Of a stretch of 64,000 bases of DNA, positions 28,997 to 36,939 are shown piece after piece. The stretch covers positions 3,100,001 through 3,164,000 of the forward strand of contig NZ_CP104381.1 of assembly GCF_030582395.1 (NCBI RefSeq), written 5' to 3'. Origin of the DNA: Ralstonia pickettii (GTDB taxonomy: Bacteria > Pseudomonadota > Gammaproteobacteria > Burkholderiales > Burkholderiaceae). The translations under genes and the position numbers were made by a program. Position 1 is the stretch's first letter. The number at the start of each line of letters is the position of its first letter. The notes under the pieces are model-generated. The model was not told where the DNA came from and did no database searches. It saw nothing but the letters and a program-made list of their open reading frames with translations.

Positions 28997-29803
28997 CTAG
29001 CGGCGTAAACCCGCCACCGCCTGCAATGCCTGCGCCACGCCGATCTGAGCCAGCTGCTGACGCGACATCGTCTGCATCTGCAGTTGGATCGACAACTGAT
29101 TGGCAATCAACTGCGCATTGCCCGCCATTTGCGCCACCTGCATCACGCTCCCCGCCGCCCCGGCCAGATTGGGCGTCACCGACTGCGAGACGACGCCCAT
29201 CGGGCTGGTGATGGCAACCTGCACGCCGCCCGCGCCCGCCTGGGCCTGGGCGGTGAATCCGTTCTGCGCCGCCGTTGCCAACGCGCTGCCCGAAGGCAGT
29301 GTAGGCAATGGAGCGGTCTGCATCGAGATCGATGTGGTGTTACTCGCCAGATTGTTGTTGCCAGCCACCTGTGTCACCTGGCCGACACCGTTGACCTGTA
29401 CACCGGCCCCGCCGGAGGCTGTCGCCCCGGGTGTGGCGCCCGCCAGAGCCCCAATGCCCATCTGCACCGACGCCAGTGTGCTCACTGCGACGCTCGCGGT
29501 ACTTGTGCGCAGGTTGGTGGCGAGCAGCCGCGCTTCGGCCGCTGCCTGCCCTGCCTCGTTGCGCCATTGCGAGGCCATTTCAATCATGAATCCGCTGACG
29601 ATGCTGGCGCCGAGGTATTTGCCGCGCTGCTGGGCCAGCTCACCGTCATCGGCCAGCTCGACTGCGGTGCCGGAATGAAACAGCACGGCACTGTCGTGCG
29701 CTTCGGCCGGCGCGGAACGATCAGGGAGCGGCCCGGCGCTTGCTCCGGCACACCAGCCGGCATACGCGAGCGGCAGCATCCATGCGAGTGTCTTGGTTTT
29801 CAT
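28997..29803 (-). CDS. fapE: FapE-like secreted amyloid-associated protein
   Basis: 268 residues with a signal peptide, then a Ala/Gln/Asn/Thr-rich protein with repeated helical stretches near the end (MQVAQMAGNAQLIANQLS, MQTMSRQQLAQIGVAQAL). FapE in Pseudomonas is a minor exported component of the fibre machinery. Its ATG overlaps the preceding protease stop by one base (TGATG), so translation is coupled. Assignment rests on position and composition more than on motifs. Confidence 0.65.
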   Translation of the reverse strand: MKTKTLAWMLPLAYAGWCAGASAGPLPDRSAPAEAHDSAVLFHSGTAVELADDGELAQQRGKYLGASIVSGFMIEMASQWRNEAGQAAAEARLLATNLRTSTASVAVSTLASVQMGIGALAGATPGATASGGAGVQVNGVGQVTQVAGNNNLASNTTSISMQTAPLPTLPSGSALATAAQNGFTAQAQAGAGGVQVAITSPMGVVSQSVTPNLAGAAGSVMQVAQMAGNAQLIANQLSIQLQMQTMSRQQLAQIGVAQALQAVAGLRR

Positions 29804-30519
29804 CAGAACAGGTCCCACCGGGCAGGTCCAAATTCCATCTGGATCGGCAGCATCCCTCCCGAGAACGCGGCGTTCTCACGCGCACGCAAGCTGGGAGCAT
29901 TCGTCTGCAGCAATCCGGAATCGGCCTGGACCGACACGTCGCCGACGATTGCAAATACGAGGCCATTCCACGCAGGCGCAAATTCCCACTCCTGCATGAT
30001 GCGGTTGCCCAGTGCAGGGTCGGCGATAAACACCCGCCCCTGGGCCGCGCGCTTGACGACCACGAAATGTTGGTACCCGTTCAGGCTCAACAAGACGATC
30101 ACCGGGATCGCCAGATCGCGCAATGCCGCCATGTCCACACGGTAGCCACGGCCCCGAAAGCCGAGTGTCTGCACATAGTTGCGCATATCGAGCATGGAGA
30201 ACCCTTGCTCGGCGACCTGCTTCGGGTCGCTCACTTTCATCATGTCGGCAATGACGCGGCGCTCATCGATGTCCAAGCCATATCCGTAGCGCAGCAACGT
30301 GCCGACCGCAGCCGCCCCGCAACTGAAATCCTGCTGCTGTCGCATCACACTGCGATAGCGCAGCTCCGCCATGCTCTTGACCGGCTTGTTCAGTGGCATT
30401 TCGCTGTCGGCGCGCAACGCAATCGCGCCCTCCTGGGCACTGGCCTGCGTTGCCCACAAGCCGCCTGCGCAGAAGAGACACAACATCACCCTGCCCACCG
30501 ATTGCCGGTTCAGTCGCAT
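29803..30519 (-). CDS. fapD: FapD-like C39 peptidase
   Basis: 238 residues. A signal peptide precedes a papain-like C39 domain: Cys in QQDFSCGAAAVGTLLRYG, His in GYQHFVVVKR and Asp in IADPALGN. The same fold processes double-glycine leaders in ABC exporters; in Fap systems FapD is the operon's cysteine protease. GGGGGG lies before the ATG. It overlaps fapE by one base. The intact triad suggests an active periplasmic enzyme. Confidence 0.8.
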   Translation of the reverse strand: MRLNRQSVGRVMLCLFCAGGLWATQASAQEGAIALRADSEMPLNKPVKSMAELRYRSVMRQQQDFSCGAAAVGTLLRYGYGLDIDERRVIADMMKVSDPKQVAEQGFSMLDMRNYVQTLGFRGRGYRVDMAALRDLAIPVIVLLSLNGYQHFVVVKRAAQGRVFIADPALGNRIMQEWEFAPAWNGLVFAIVGDVSVQADSGLLQTNAPSLRARENAAFSGGMLPIQMEFGPARWDLF

Positions 30520-30585
30520 GAATCCCCCCCTTGGGGAACGGACACCCGACCGCCGGAGCAGCGGCCGGGTGTTTGGACGCTAGCC

Positions 30586-31365
30586 TTAGTTGGCGGCCTT
30601 GGCCGTGGCGATTGCCAGGCCGTTGTGCTGCAGGTTGCCCGCGCCAGCCGCGATGTTCACGCCGATGTTGCCCATCGCGTTCATCAGTGCAGTGCCGTTC
30701 AGCGATGCAACATTGGTCGGATCGCAACCATTCAGGCGCAGCGAGTTGTTGTCAGCCGACTGCTTGTTGTAGTCGGTGGCCTTGGCGATACGGCCCGACG
30801 TGTTGGTCGATGCAGCCATGCCGTTCTCTTGCAGCTCCCCCGCGCCCGCAGCGATGTTCACGCCGATGGTGCCCTTGGCGCCGTTCAGAGCGCTACCGCC
30901 CAGCGATGCCTTGTTGGCCGCATTGCCGATGGACAGGGACTCACCCGGGTCCGCCTGGTTGTTGAACACCTGGGCCGAAGCGAACACCTTGCCGGCATCC
31001 ACGGCCGCCAGCGCAACGTCGTTGGACTGCACATTGCCAGCGCCGGACGTGACGTTCACCCCGACCGCGCCCTGCGCGCCCTTGAGCGCCTGTCCATCAA
31101 CCGTCGCCGTATTGCTGCCACGCCGCAGGTCGACCGAGTTGTTGTTGCTGGATTGCGTGGAATCGACAACCGCCGACGATTCCGAGCTGAACGGCACAAA
31201 ACCCAGCGCGAGGCCGTAGCCCTGCACGTGGATGTCATTGCTGATTTCGGTCACGTTGCTGATAACCGCCCCGGAGGAGCGCGGACCGTCGTCTCGTCCC
31301 TGAGCGTGGGCTGCACCTGCAGCCAGCAGGGCGAGTACAGCAATGGCAGTCAGTTTGGCTTTCAT
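30586..31365 (-). CDS. fapC: FapC-like functional amyloid fibre protein
   Basis: 259 residues with a signal peptide ending AHA. At least three imperfect repeats follow, of the form G-x-x-G-V-N-[VI]-x-[AS]-G-A-G-x-x-Q-x-N, near residues 95, 170 and 230, separated by Asn/Ser-rich linkers. This spacing and the Gln/Asn periodicity are hallmarks of Fap fibre subunits. Only one cysteine (NGCDPTN) is seen, whereas Pseudomonas FapC carries a CxxC. GGGAG precedes the ATG. It is the largest repeat protein and probably the main fibre. Confidence 0.75.
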   Translation of the reverse strand: MKAKLTAIAVLALLAAGAAHAQGRDDGPRSSGAVISNVTEISNDIHVQGYGLALGFVPFSSESSAVVDSTQSSNNNSVDLRRGSNTATVDGQALKGAQGAVGVNVTSGAGNVQSNDVALAAVDAGKVFASAQVFNNQADPGESLSIGNAANKASLGGSALNGAKGTIGVNIAAGAGELQENGMAASTNTSGRIAKATDYNKQSADNNSLRLNGCDPTNVASLNGTALMNAMGNIGVNIAAGAGNLQHNGLAIATAKAAN

Positions 31366-31391
31366 GGTGATCTCCCTTCCTTCTGTTGCTG

Positions 31392-32000
31392 TTAAAAAAG
31401 AGTGCCCGCCGGGGGACGGAGCACAAAGACGTTGGATACGACATTCCCCGTTCCTGCCGTCTGGTTGACCTGCACAACGCCGGAGGTATTGCGCAACGCC
31501 GTCGATGCAATCGACGCGTCTTGCCTGGCCTCCGCCGCGGGCGCGGCATCCTGACGACGAGACTGTGCAGCCACGCCCGACAGGGCACTGTCGGCAAGTG
31601 GCTCGATGTGATGGGATTGCTGTTGCACAACCGACGCAGTGGGGGCGATCACCGCGACGTTGAGCTGTGCGTTGCCGGCACCGCTGGCCTGATTGATCGA
31701 CACCAGACCCGCCGCACCATTGAAAGACGCGCCCGCCAGCCGGCTCGATGCCGATACGCCTGATCGAACCCGCCCGACAAACTGCGATGACACGACGCGG
31801 GCCTCATCGGTCGACACGGCGGCCACGTTGGCCTGCACGTTGCCCGCCCCCGAGGCCTGATTGACGGCCACGCGCCCGGCCGTGTTTGCCGCGGCATCGC
31901 CCTCCACCACGGCGGACACCGGCGCACTTTGGGCCCACGCCGCGCCAGCCGGCACGGCGCTGAGCACCGCCACTACGAAGTGCCACGTTAGAGACTTCAC
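31392..32000 (-). CDS. fapB: FapB-like amyloid nucleator/minor fibre protein
   Basis: 202 residues, GTG start. A signal peptide is followed by three repeats G-x-V-x-[VI]-N-Q-x-[AS]-G-x-G-N-x-x-x-N-V at about residues 42, 95 and 175, again with Gln/Asn spacing. It has no cysteine. The GTG overlaps the previous stop in GTGA, so it is translationally coupled to the first gene. Shorter than the FapC-like protein and ahead of it, it takes the FapB position. Confidence 0.7.
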   Translation of the reverse strand: MKSLTWHFVVAVLSAVPAGAAWAQSAPVSAVVEGDAAANTAGRVAVNQASGAGNVQANVAAVSTDEARVVSSQFVGRVRSGVSASSRLAGASFNGAAGLVSINQASGAGNAQLNVAVIAPTASVVQQQSHHIEPLADSALSGVAAQSRRQDAAPAAEARQDASIASTALRNTSGVVQVNQTAGTGNVVSNVFVLRPPAGTLF

Positions 32001-32506
32001 GGCTGCCCGCCACGCGAGAGCGGCGCCAGTGCGCCGCTGATCTGCGACGCAATGCCCGCCGTGGCCTGCACCACTTGCCCGCCTACGCCGCCAACGGCAG
32101 CGCCGCTCACGGCGTTACCGACGGAAAGCCCGCCCGCGGTGGGTTGCAATCCGGTTCCCGTGGATGACGTCAGGGCGCGCTGCAGGCCTGACGTTGCGTT
32201 GCCGGAAGCGGCGCGCGATGCGCCGAGTTCGCCGTCAGACAGCACCGACATGACCGACCCGACGGATTGATTGAACGCCTGCGTAGGAAACGGGCTCACC
32301 GCCGTGCGGATGGGCAGTGCATCGGTCTGAACGCCCCGATAGGCGACGCGCGGGGTGACATCGCGCTGCACGATGATGTCGCCCTCGTCGGCATGTGCCG
32401 GCGCCAAAGCAAACGCCATCGCCAGACACGCAGCCAGTGCGGTCGGCTCTATCGCGCAAAAGGTCGCCCAACGCCAAGCATGGCGCTGCGAGGTGATTGT
32501 CGGCAT
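31997..32506 (-). CDS. fapA: FapA-position protein, first gene of fap-like operon
   Basis: 169 residues with a long signal peptide ending PAHA|DE. The mature part is short, Gly/Ala/Ser/Thr-rich, with no domain I recognise. FapA of Pseudomonas is a small secreted protein that affects fibre composition; here the assignment is by position only. GGAGGAG stands upstream of the ATG, an unusually strong site. Its GTGA overlap with the next gene marks the operon. Confidence 0.55.
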   Translation of the reverse strand: MPTITSQRHAWRWATFCAIEPTALAACLAMAFALAPAHADEGDIIVQRDVTPRVAYRGVQTDALPIRTAVSPFPTQAFNQSVGSVMSVLSDGELGASRAASGNATSGLQRALTSSTGTGLQPTAGGLSVGNAVSGAAVGGVGGQVVQATAGIASQISGALAPLSRGGQP

Positions 32507-32598
32507 GGCTCGCTCCTCCCCGGGGGCCCTAGAGCGACATCCATGCCATGACGACTAACCGCCTGATTTGTCTAGAAAATCACCCGTCAGGAGAGACC

Positions 32599-32658
32599 AT
32601 GCACCCCTGCAGCACGCATTTTTGTGTCATGGCTGAAACAGGCAAGTCACTGAATTGA
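32599..32658 (+). CDS. possible 19-residue leader peptide
   Basis: ATG at 32599 has GGAGAG three bases upstream and an open frame of 19 codons (MHPCSTHFCVMAETGKSLN). It lies in the 400-base control region between the divergent fap-like operon and the hydrolase gene. Nothing shows that it is translated. Confidence 0.25.
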   Translation: MHPCSTHFCVMAETGKSLN

Positions 32659-32722
32659 GCGAAGCAAGCCTGCCAGGACAAGGAATCGTCAGGGCGGGGA
32701 CGCCAATTGGAATGTTTCAGCC
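32631..32722. repeat. spaced inverted repeat in the fap control region
   Basis: GGCTGAAAC (32631-32639) and GTTTCAGCC (32714-32722) are perfect nine-base inverted copies, 74 bases apart, about 120-220 bases upstream of the fap-like operon. They could be paired regulator sites or a large stem. Confidence 0.35.
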
Positions 32723-32809
32723 GTGAAGCAGTCACCGCGACGACGCTCTCACCCTACTAGGCACGCTGCCTCGTTCCCGGCCACGCGGTTACACCATGGT
32801 CGCCAACCG

Positions 32810-32821
32810 CCCCCCCCCCCC
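32810..32821 (+). repeat. homopolymeric C12 tract upstream of hydrolase gene
   Basis: Twelve consecutive C residues lie 85 bases upstream of the hydrolase start. Tracts this long are prone to slippage and could alter promoter spacing. Confidence 0.7.
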
Positions 32822-32906
32822 GGCGATGAGAAGCTAGAATCGCGCGAGCTGCCACCAGCGACCAGCCGCAAAACGTCACGACCACTCACCCGCGGGGATT
32901 TGCGCA

Positions 32907-33887
32907 ATGGCCATGAAACGCCTCGTCCTTTCGGTCCTGCTTCTGTTGGTGATTGTGGTGATCGCCGGCCTTGCATCGCCATGGCCCAGCGTGTTGGTCA
33001 TCCGCGCCATCTTCGATCACGGCGCTGCGCAGGCATCCAAAGCATTGGAGCCGTTGGTTCCCAACGATGTGGCTGTGCAAACCGGCCTGGTCTACGACCC
33101 CAGCGACGCGGATGGGCGCCTGGACATCTATCGCGGCAAGGCGGCCACCCCGGACGGCCCTGTCGTCGTGTGGTTTCATGGCGGCGGATTTGTGTCCGGG
33201 CGCCGGGCCGATCTCGCCAACTATCTGAAGATCCTTGCAGGCAAAGGCTTTACGGTCGTCAATGTGGACTACACCATCGCGCCCGAGGCGACCTATCCCA
33301 CGCCCATCCGGCAGGCCAACAGGGCGCTTGCGTTCCTGTCCGCGCAGGCTTCGCAATTGAAGATCAATGCAAACAAGATGGTCTTGGCGGGCGACAGTGC
33401 GGGGGCGCAAATCGCGGCGCAGACGGCGGCCCTGGTGACGAACGAGCGCTATGCGCAGGCGCTGGGAATCTCACCCGAGCCATTGGCAAATCAGATCGCC
33501 GGCGTCTTGCTCTATTGCGGCGTGTACGACATCACGCAGATGGGCCAAAGCGGCGGCTTGGGTGCCTGGTTCGTCAAGGCGACCGCGTGGGCGTACAGCG
33601 GCAAGCGAGATTGGAATCAGGTGCCGGGGTTCGACACCATGTCGATCACCCCTTACATCGCCCGCAGCTTTCCTCGCGCGTTTGTGAGTGCGGGCAATGC
33701 CGATCCGCTTGGGCCGCAGTCGGTGGCCCTCGCAGCCGCGCTGCAGGCGCAGGGAGTGAATGTAACGAGCCTCTTCTTCCCGAAGGACTACCAGCCCCCG
33801 CTCGGGCACGAATATCAGTTCCGGTTGGACACCGACGCCGGCAAGGGTGCGCTGGCGCAATCGGTGGCCTGGCTCAGGTCGCTATAG
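32907..33887 (+). CDS. alpha/beta hydrolase of the HSL family, membrane-anchored
   Basis: 326 residues. An N-terminal hydrophobic helix (residues 5-25) anchors or exports it. The oxyanion motif HGGGF, nucleophile serine in GDSAG and C-terminal histidine in GHEYQF identify a hormone-sensitive-lipase-type esterase. YCGVYDITQM is a typical following segment. Upstream DNA has a C12 tract. The natural ester is unknown; the gene is divergent from the fap-like operon but not necessarily related. Confidence 0.8.
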   Translation: MAMKRLVLSVLLLLVIVVIAGLASPWPSVLVIRAIFDHGAAQASKALEPLVPNDVAVQTGLVYDPSDADGRLDIYRGKAATPDGPVVVWFHGGGFVSGRRADLANYLKILAGKGFTVVNVDYTIAPEATYPTPIRQANRALAFLSAQASQLKINANKMVLAGDSAGAQIAAQTAALVTNERYAQALGISPEPLANQIAGVLLYCGVYDITQMGQSGGLGAWFVKATAWAYSGKRDWNQVPGFDTMSITPYIARSFPRAFVSAGNADPLGPQSVALAAALQAQGVNVTSLFFPKDYQPPLGHEYQFRLDTDAGKGALAQSVAWLRSL

Positions 33888-34170
33888 GTCGAAGCGCCGC
33901 AAAGCGCGGCCGCGCCTGCTTTACGCCCTGCGGCGCGACGTGAGGTTTGCGGTGATCCACGCTGCCACGTCGCTAACCGGAATGGCATGGCGTTGATTGA
34001 GCGACCCGCCCCTGTCCCAGCCCGCCGAGCAAGGACGGCTCGATCCACTCCAGGCGGCTGAAGGGGCGGGCCAGAGCGGCCCGGGGCGGCTTCCGGCTCG
34101 CCGGCGACCCGCCCGTAAATCACGGTGCCGCCCCGGCCGGCTACACGCTCTGGCTGGACGTCCGGCGCAC
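33888..34170. other. intergenic with possible eroded coding sequence
   Basis: 283 bases. On the minus strand, two frames together give protein-like stretches (VIYGRVAGEPEAAPG in one, LNQRHAIPVSDVAAWITANL in another), suggesting the decayed tail of a gene. I cannot name it. Confidence 0.3.
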
Positions 34171-34497
34171 TCAACGATCCGAACGCTCGACGACGACCTC
34201 GCTAATCTGAAGCACCGGTGCAATGTCGGTGTAGTTGACGATATCGGCCAGGATCTCCGCGCCGTGCTGCTTCATGGCCGCCTGGAACGCATCGGCCGAT
34301 TCACAGATGAACGCGCACATCGCCACGTAGGCAGGTGGCGTGCCGGGTGCTCCGCCGGCCAGGCCTTTATCGACGGTGTAGTACGCACAGGCATTGCCAA
34401 GTCGCGCCTTCGCCAGCGGCATGTGGCGCTCGCGGTAATAGTCGTGGTCGAAGCGTGCGCCTTCGGCGTAGGGGTACATCACGGTCACTTTGATCAT
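34171..34497 (-). CDS. EthD-family protein
   Basis: 108 residues. MIKVTVMYPYAEGARFDHDYYRERHMPLAK is a clear EthD/dimeric alpha-beta-barrel signature. Such proteins assist ring or ether degradation or act as small isomerase-like factors. AAGGAG precedes the ATG at 34497; the longer frame is not supported. It follows the PhzF gene on the same strand after about 175 bases. Confidence 0.8.
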   Translation of the reverse strand: MIKVTVMYPYAEGARFDHDYYRERHMPLAKARLGNACAYYTVDKGLAGGAPGTPPAYVAMCAFICESADAFQAAMKQHGAEILADIVNYTDIAPVLQISEVVVERSDR

Positions 34498-34672
34498 GCA
34501 GTTCTCCTTGTCTTCATTGGTGTCGACATGAACCCGCGCACACGTGAGCGATCCATATGCCGCCACAAGCGGCGCAATGGCTTGCCAACAGCAGATTGCG
34601 GGGTATTGGTGTTCTTCTTCCGGCGAGGCAACGTCCGCTTCTGGCCGGTACTCAACGGTGGCTGCAGGCGAG

Positions 34673-35587
34673 TCAGTGCAACACCGGCAGCCAGAATGTC
34701 CCTTCCATGACGGCTACGCATTTTCCGCCGACGCGAACTCTCGATGTGTCGCCTGTCTTCTCGCAAGATGCAAGGAGTGTGCTGGGGCGCCCCATGTCAA
34801 CGCCTTGCCGCACGCGCAACGTCAATTCGGGCACTGAGCGCGATGCAGCCAGGAGCGCAACCGTGGCGCACGTTGCGCTGCCCGTTGCGGGGTCCTCTGT
34901 CATGCGGGGTGTAAACATCCGCGATTGCAGATCACACCCCGCCTGAATGCCGTCGTCCCCGACGTCCCGCGTGTACGCGTAGATAGAGACGGCGCCATCG
35001 AGCGGCAAGGTGGCCTTGTACGCAACCGGGTTCGGTACGCAGCGGCGCAAGGCATCCCGCGAGCGCAGCTCAACAATGAGGAAGGGCAGCCCCACCGATG
35101 CGACGATCGGCCGGTGCACATCGACTTGAATGTCTTTGGCATCAAGCGAGAGGCAGGCGGCAACGCTGTCGACAGCAACTTGGGAGCGCAGAGACAACTG
35201 CTCCGGCGCAACGAGTTCACCGCCGACAACGGTGGTGCCTTCCATGAGCTGCCGAACCGGCACCACGCCTGCCGCTTCATCAAAGACCAGGGTGTTCGGT
35301 AACGGCTCGCCTGCTTCTGCGGCCTTCGTGGCCAGCACAAAAGCCGTCCCGATGTTGGGATGGCCGGCAAACGGAATCTCTCGCGACGGCGTGAATATCC
35401 GTACCCATGCGGTATGCGATGGGTCTCGGGGCGGAAAGACAAACGTCGTTTCGGTGTAACCAAATTCAGCTGCGATGGACTGCATCTGCTCGGTCGACAA
35501 GCCTTCGCAATCCAGCACCACCGCGACTGGGTTGCCCTGGAGCGGGATGTCGGTGAACACGTCGGCTGTCACGTAGCGGCGCTTCAT
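34673..35587 (-). CDS. PhzF-family isomerase/epimerase
   Basis: 304 residues. Start YVTADVFTDIPLQGNPVAVV with the catalytic glutamate in YTETTFVF, PFAGHPNIGTA and EDPATGSATC define the PhzF diaminopimelate-epimerase-like fold. Outside phenazine clusters these proteins act on unknown small acids. No other phenazine gene is present. Nearby are EthD-like and ohrR genes; the gene is divergent from ohrR. Confidence 0.88.
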   Translation of the reverse strand: MKRRYVTADVFTDIPLQGNPVAVVLDCEGLSTEQMQSIAAEFGYTETTFVFPPRDPSHTAWVRIFTPSREIPFAGHPNIGTAFVLATKAAEAGEPLPNTLVFDEAAGVVPVRQLMEGTTVVGGELVAPEQLSLRSQVAVDSVAACLSLDAKDIQVDVHRPIVASVGLPFLIVELRSRDALRRCVPNPVAYKATLPLDGAVSIYAYTRDVGDDGIQAGCDLQSRMFTPRMTEDPATGSATCATVALLAASRSVPELTLRVRQGVDMGRPSTLLASCEKTGDTSRVRVGGKCVAVMEGTFWLPVLH

Positions 35588-35870
35588 GGTTGCTCTTTTG
35601 TGTGAGGTTGCTGGCTAGTCGGAATCCCTTTGCTCGAGCAATCGACTGTAGTTCGGCTGGGCGTGTATGGCTAGGCTGCGAAAACTGTCAAACGGCGTCG
35701 AAGAACGTCATGGTGGGTATGGGGCATGGAACCCCGCAGCAAGCGCGGCAGCCGAGGGGCTACTGTAGTGGATCCCTCCTGGCCCCGTTCACGACCTTCC
35801 GACCCGCACCGAACAACCCATCTAAAAAATTAGCTTGCAATTCAATAGCGCGCTATATATATTCTCCTCC
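35588..35870. other. divergent promoter region of phzF-like and ohrR
   Basis: 283 bases, becoming AT-rich toward 35820-35870. It contains the OhrR operator candidate at 35844-35856. No gene is seen. Confidence 0.4.
35844..35856. promoter_or_regulatory. OhrR operator candidate before ohrR
   Basis: AATAGCGCGCTAT contains the 12-base perfect palindrome ATAGCGCGCTAT, 14 bases ahead of the ohrR start. A near-identical site precedes ohr, which supports autoregulation by OhrR. Confidence 0.6.
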
Positions 35871-36332
35871 ATGAACACACGCAAGCCTTCCTCCGCACGC
35901 CGCGACCTCGCCCTGGACGAGCAGCTTTGCTTTGCGCTGTACTCAACCATGATCGGGATCAACAAGGCGTACCGGCCACTGCTCAAGGCGCTGGACCTGA
36001 CGTATTCGCAGTACCTCGTCATGCTGGTGCTGTGGGAGCAGGACGCCCAAACGGTGTCGGAGATTGGCGAGCGCCTGTTCCTCGACTCCGCCACGCTCAC
36101 CCCGCTGTTGAAGCGGCTGGAGGCAGCAGGCTTGATCGAACGGCAGCGCTCGGCAGAGGACGAGCGGCGGGTGATCATCTCGCTCACGGCGGCCGGCAAG
36201 GCGCTGGAGAAGCGGGCCGAGAAAGTGCCGGCATGCATGGCTGCGGCCATGGAGTGCGCGCCCGGCGAGCTGGAAGAACTGCGCACACAGTTGAATGCAT
36301 TGCGCGGGCGGCTCTTCAAGAACGCCGCCTGA
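35871..36332 (+). CDS. ohrR: OhrR, organic-hydroperoxide-sensing MarR repressor
   Basis: 153 residues. The reactive cysteine is in DEQLCFALYS at about residue 18, the conserved OhrR sensor. The winged helix (VSEIGERLFLDSATLTPLLKRLE) and wing DERRVIISLT follow. Oxidation of that cysteine by organic peroxides releases DNA. ohr follows 140 bases later on the same strand, each gene having its own operator-like palindrome. CTCC-rich DNA precedes the ATG at 35871. Confidence 0.92.
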   Translation: MNTRKPSSARRDLALDEQLCFALYSTMIGINKAYRPLLKALDLTYSQYLVMLVLWEQDAQTVSEIGERLFLDSATLTPLLKRLEAAGLIERQRSAEDERRVIISLTAAGKALEKRAEKVPACMAAAMECAPGELEELRTQLNALRGRLFKNAA

Positions 36333-36388
36333 GCACACACGTATCGCCGACGGGCGCCTAATCGCGTCCGTTTTTTTAAACTTATTAA

Positions 36389-36402
36389 GTAGTGCGCTAT
36401 TT
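36389..36402. promoter_or_regulatory. OhrR operator candidate before ohr
   Basis: On the minus strand the site reads AATAGCGCACTA, matching the palindrome before ohrR in 11 of 12 bases. It lies in an AT-rich stretch about 80 bases upstream of ohr. Confidence 0.55.
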
Positions 36403-36472
36403 AATCGTAAGCAATGCGGAGCGGCCTCGACAGCCGATGCGCGTACCACCCCCCTCTCACAGGAGAACCACC

Positions 36473-36898
36473 ATGTCGATCGAAAACGTCCTCTACCGTG
36501 CCAATGCTCGCGCCACCGGCGGCCGCGATGGTCGCGCCATCACCGACGATGGCCGGCTCGACGTGCGCCTGACCACGCCGACCGAACTCGGCGGTGCCGG
36601 CGGCGAAGGCACCAACCCCGAACAGCTGTTTGCCGCCGGCTACAGCGCGTGTTTCCTGGGCGCCATCAAGTTTGTGGGGGCGCGCGACAAGATCCGTGTG
36701 CCGGCAGATGTGTCGGTACAGGGCACCGTCGGCATCGGCGTCATTCCGAACGGCTTCGGCATTGAAGTCGACCTGAAGATCAGCCTGCCCGGCATGGACC
36801 CGGCCGAAGCGCAAACGCTCATCGACCGCGCGCACGTCGTCTGCCCGTACTCCAACGCAACGCGCGGCAACATCGACGTACGCCTGAGCCTGGTCTGA
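36473..36898 (+). CDS. ohr: Ohr, organic hydroperoxide resistance protein
   Basis: 141 residues. Both catalytic cysteines are in place: [10 protein letters not shown] and [12 protein letters not shown]. Ohr is a lipoyl-dependent thiol peroxidase that reduces organic hydroperoxides. The start at 36473 follows AGGAG at seven bases. It sits downstream of its regulator OhrR and upstream of a secreted esterase gene after 41 bases, which may be co-transcribed. Confidence 0.95.
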   Translation: MSIENVLYRANARATGGRDGRAITDDGRLDVRLTTPTELGGAGGEGTNPEQLFAAGYSACFLGAIKFVGARDKIRVPADVSVQGTVGIGVIPNGFGIEVDLKISLPGMDPAEAQTLIDRAHVVCPYSNATRGNIDVRLSLV

Positions 36899-36939
36899 CC
36901 CGCACGCCCTTCCCCCAACCACCGATAAGAAGCACTGCC

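Noticed and set aside
29740..31395. 551-codon ORF opposite the fap-like genes
   Set aside because: Composition is that of an antisense reading (Arg/His/Val-rich), and the minus strand has signal peptides, repeats and overlapping starts.
34673..35587. Part of a phenazine biosynthesis cluster
   Set aside because: PhzF-like proteins are widespread outside phenazine pathways and no phzA/B/D/E/G is present.
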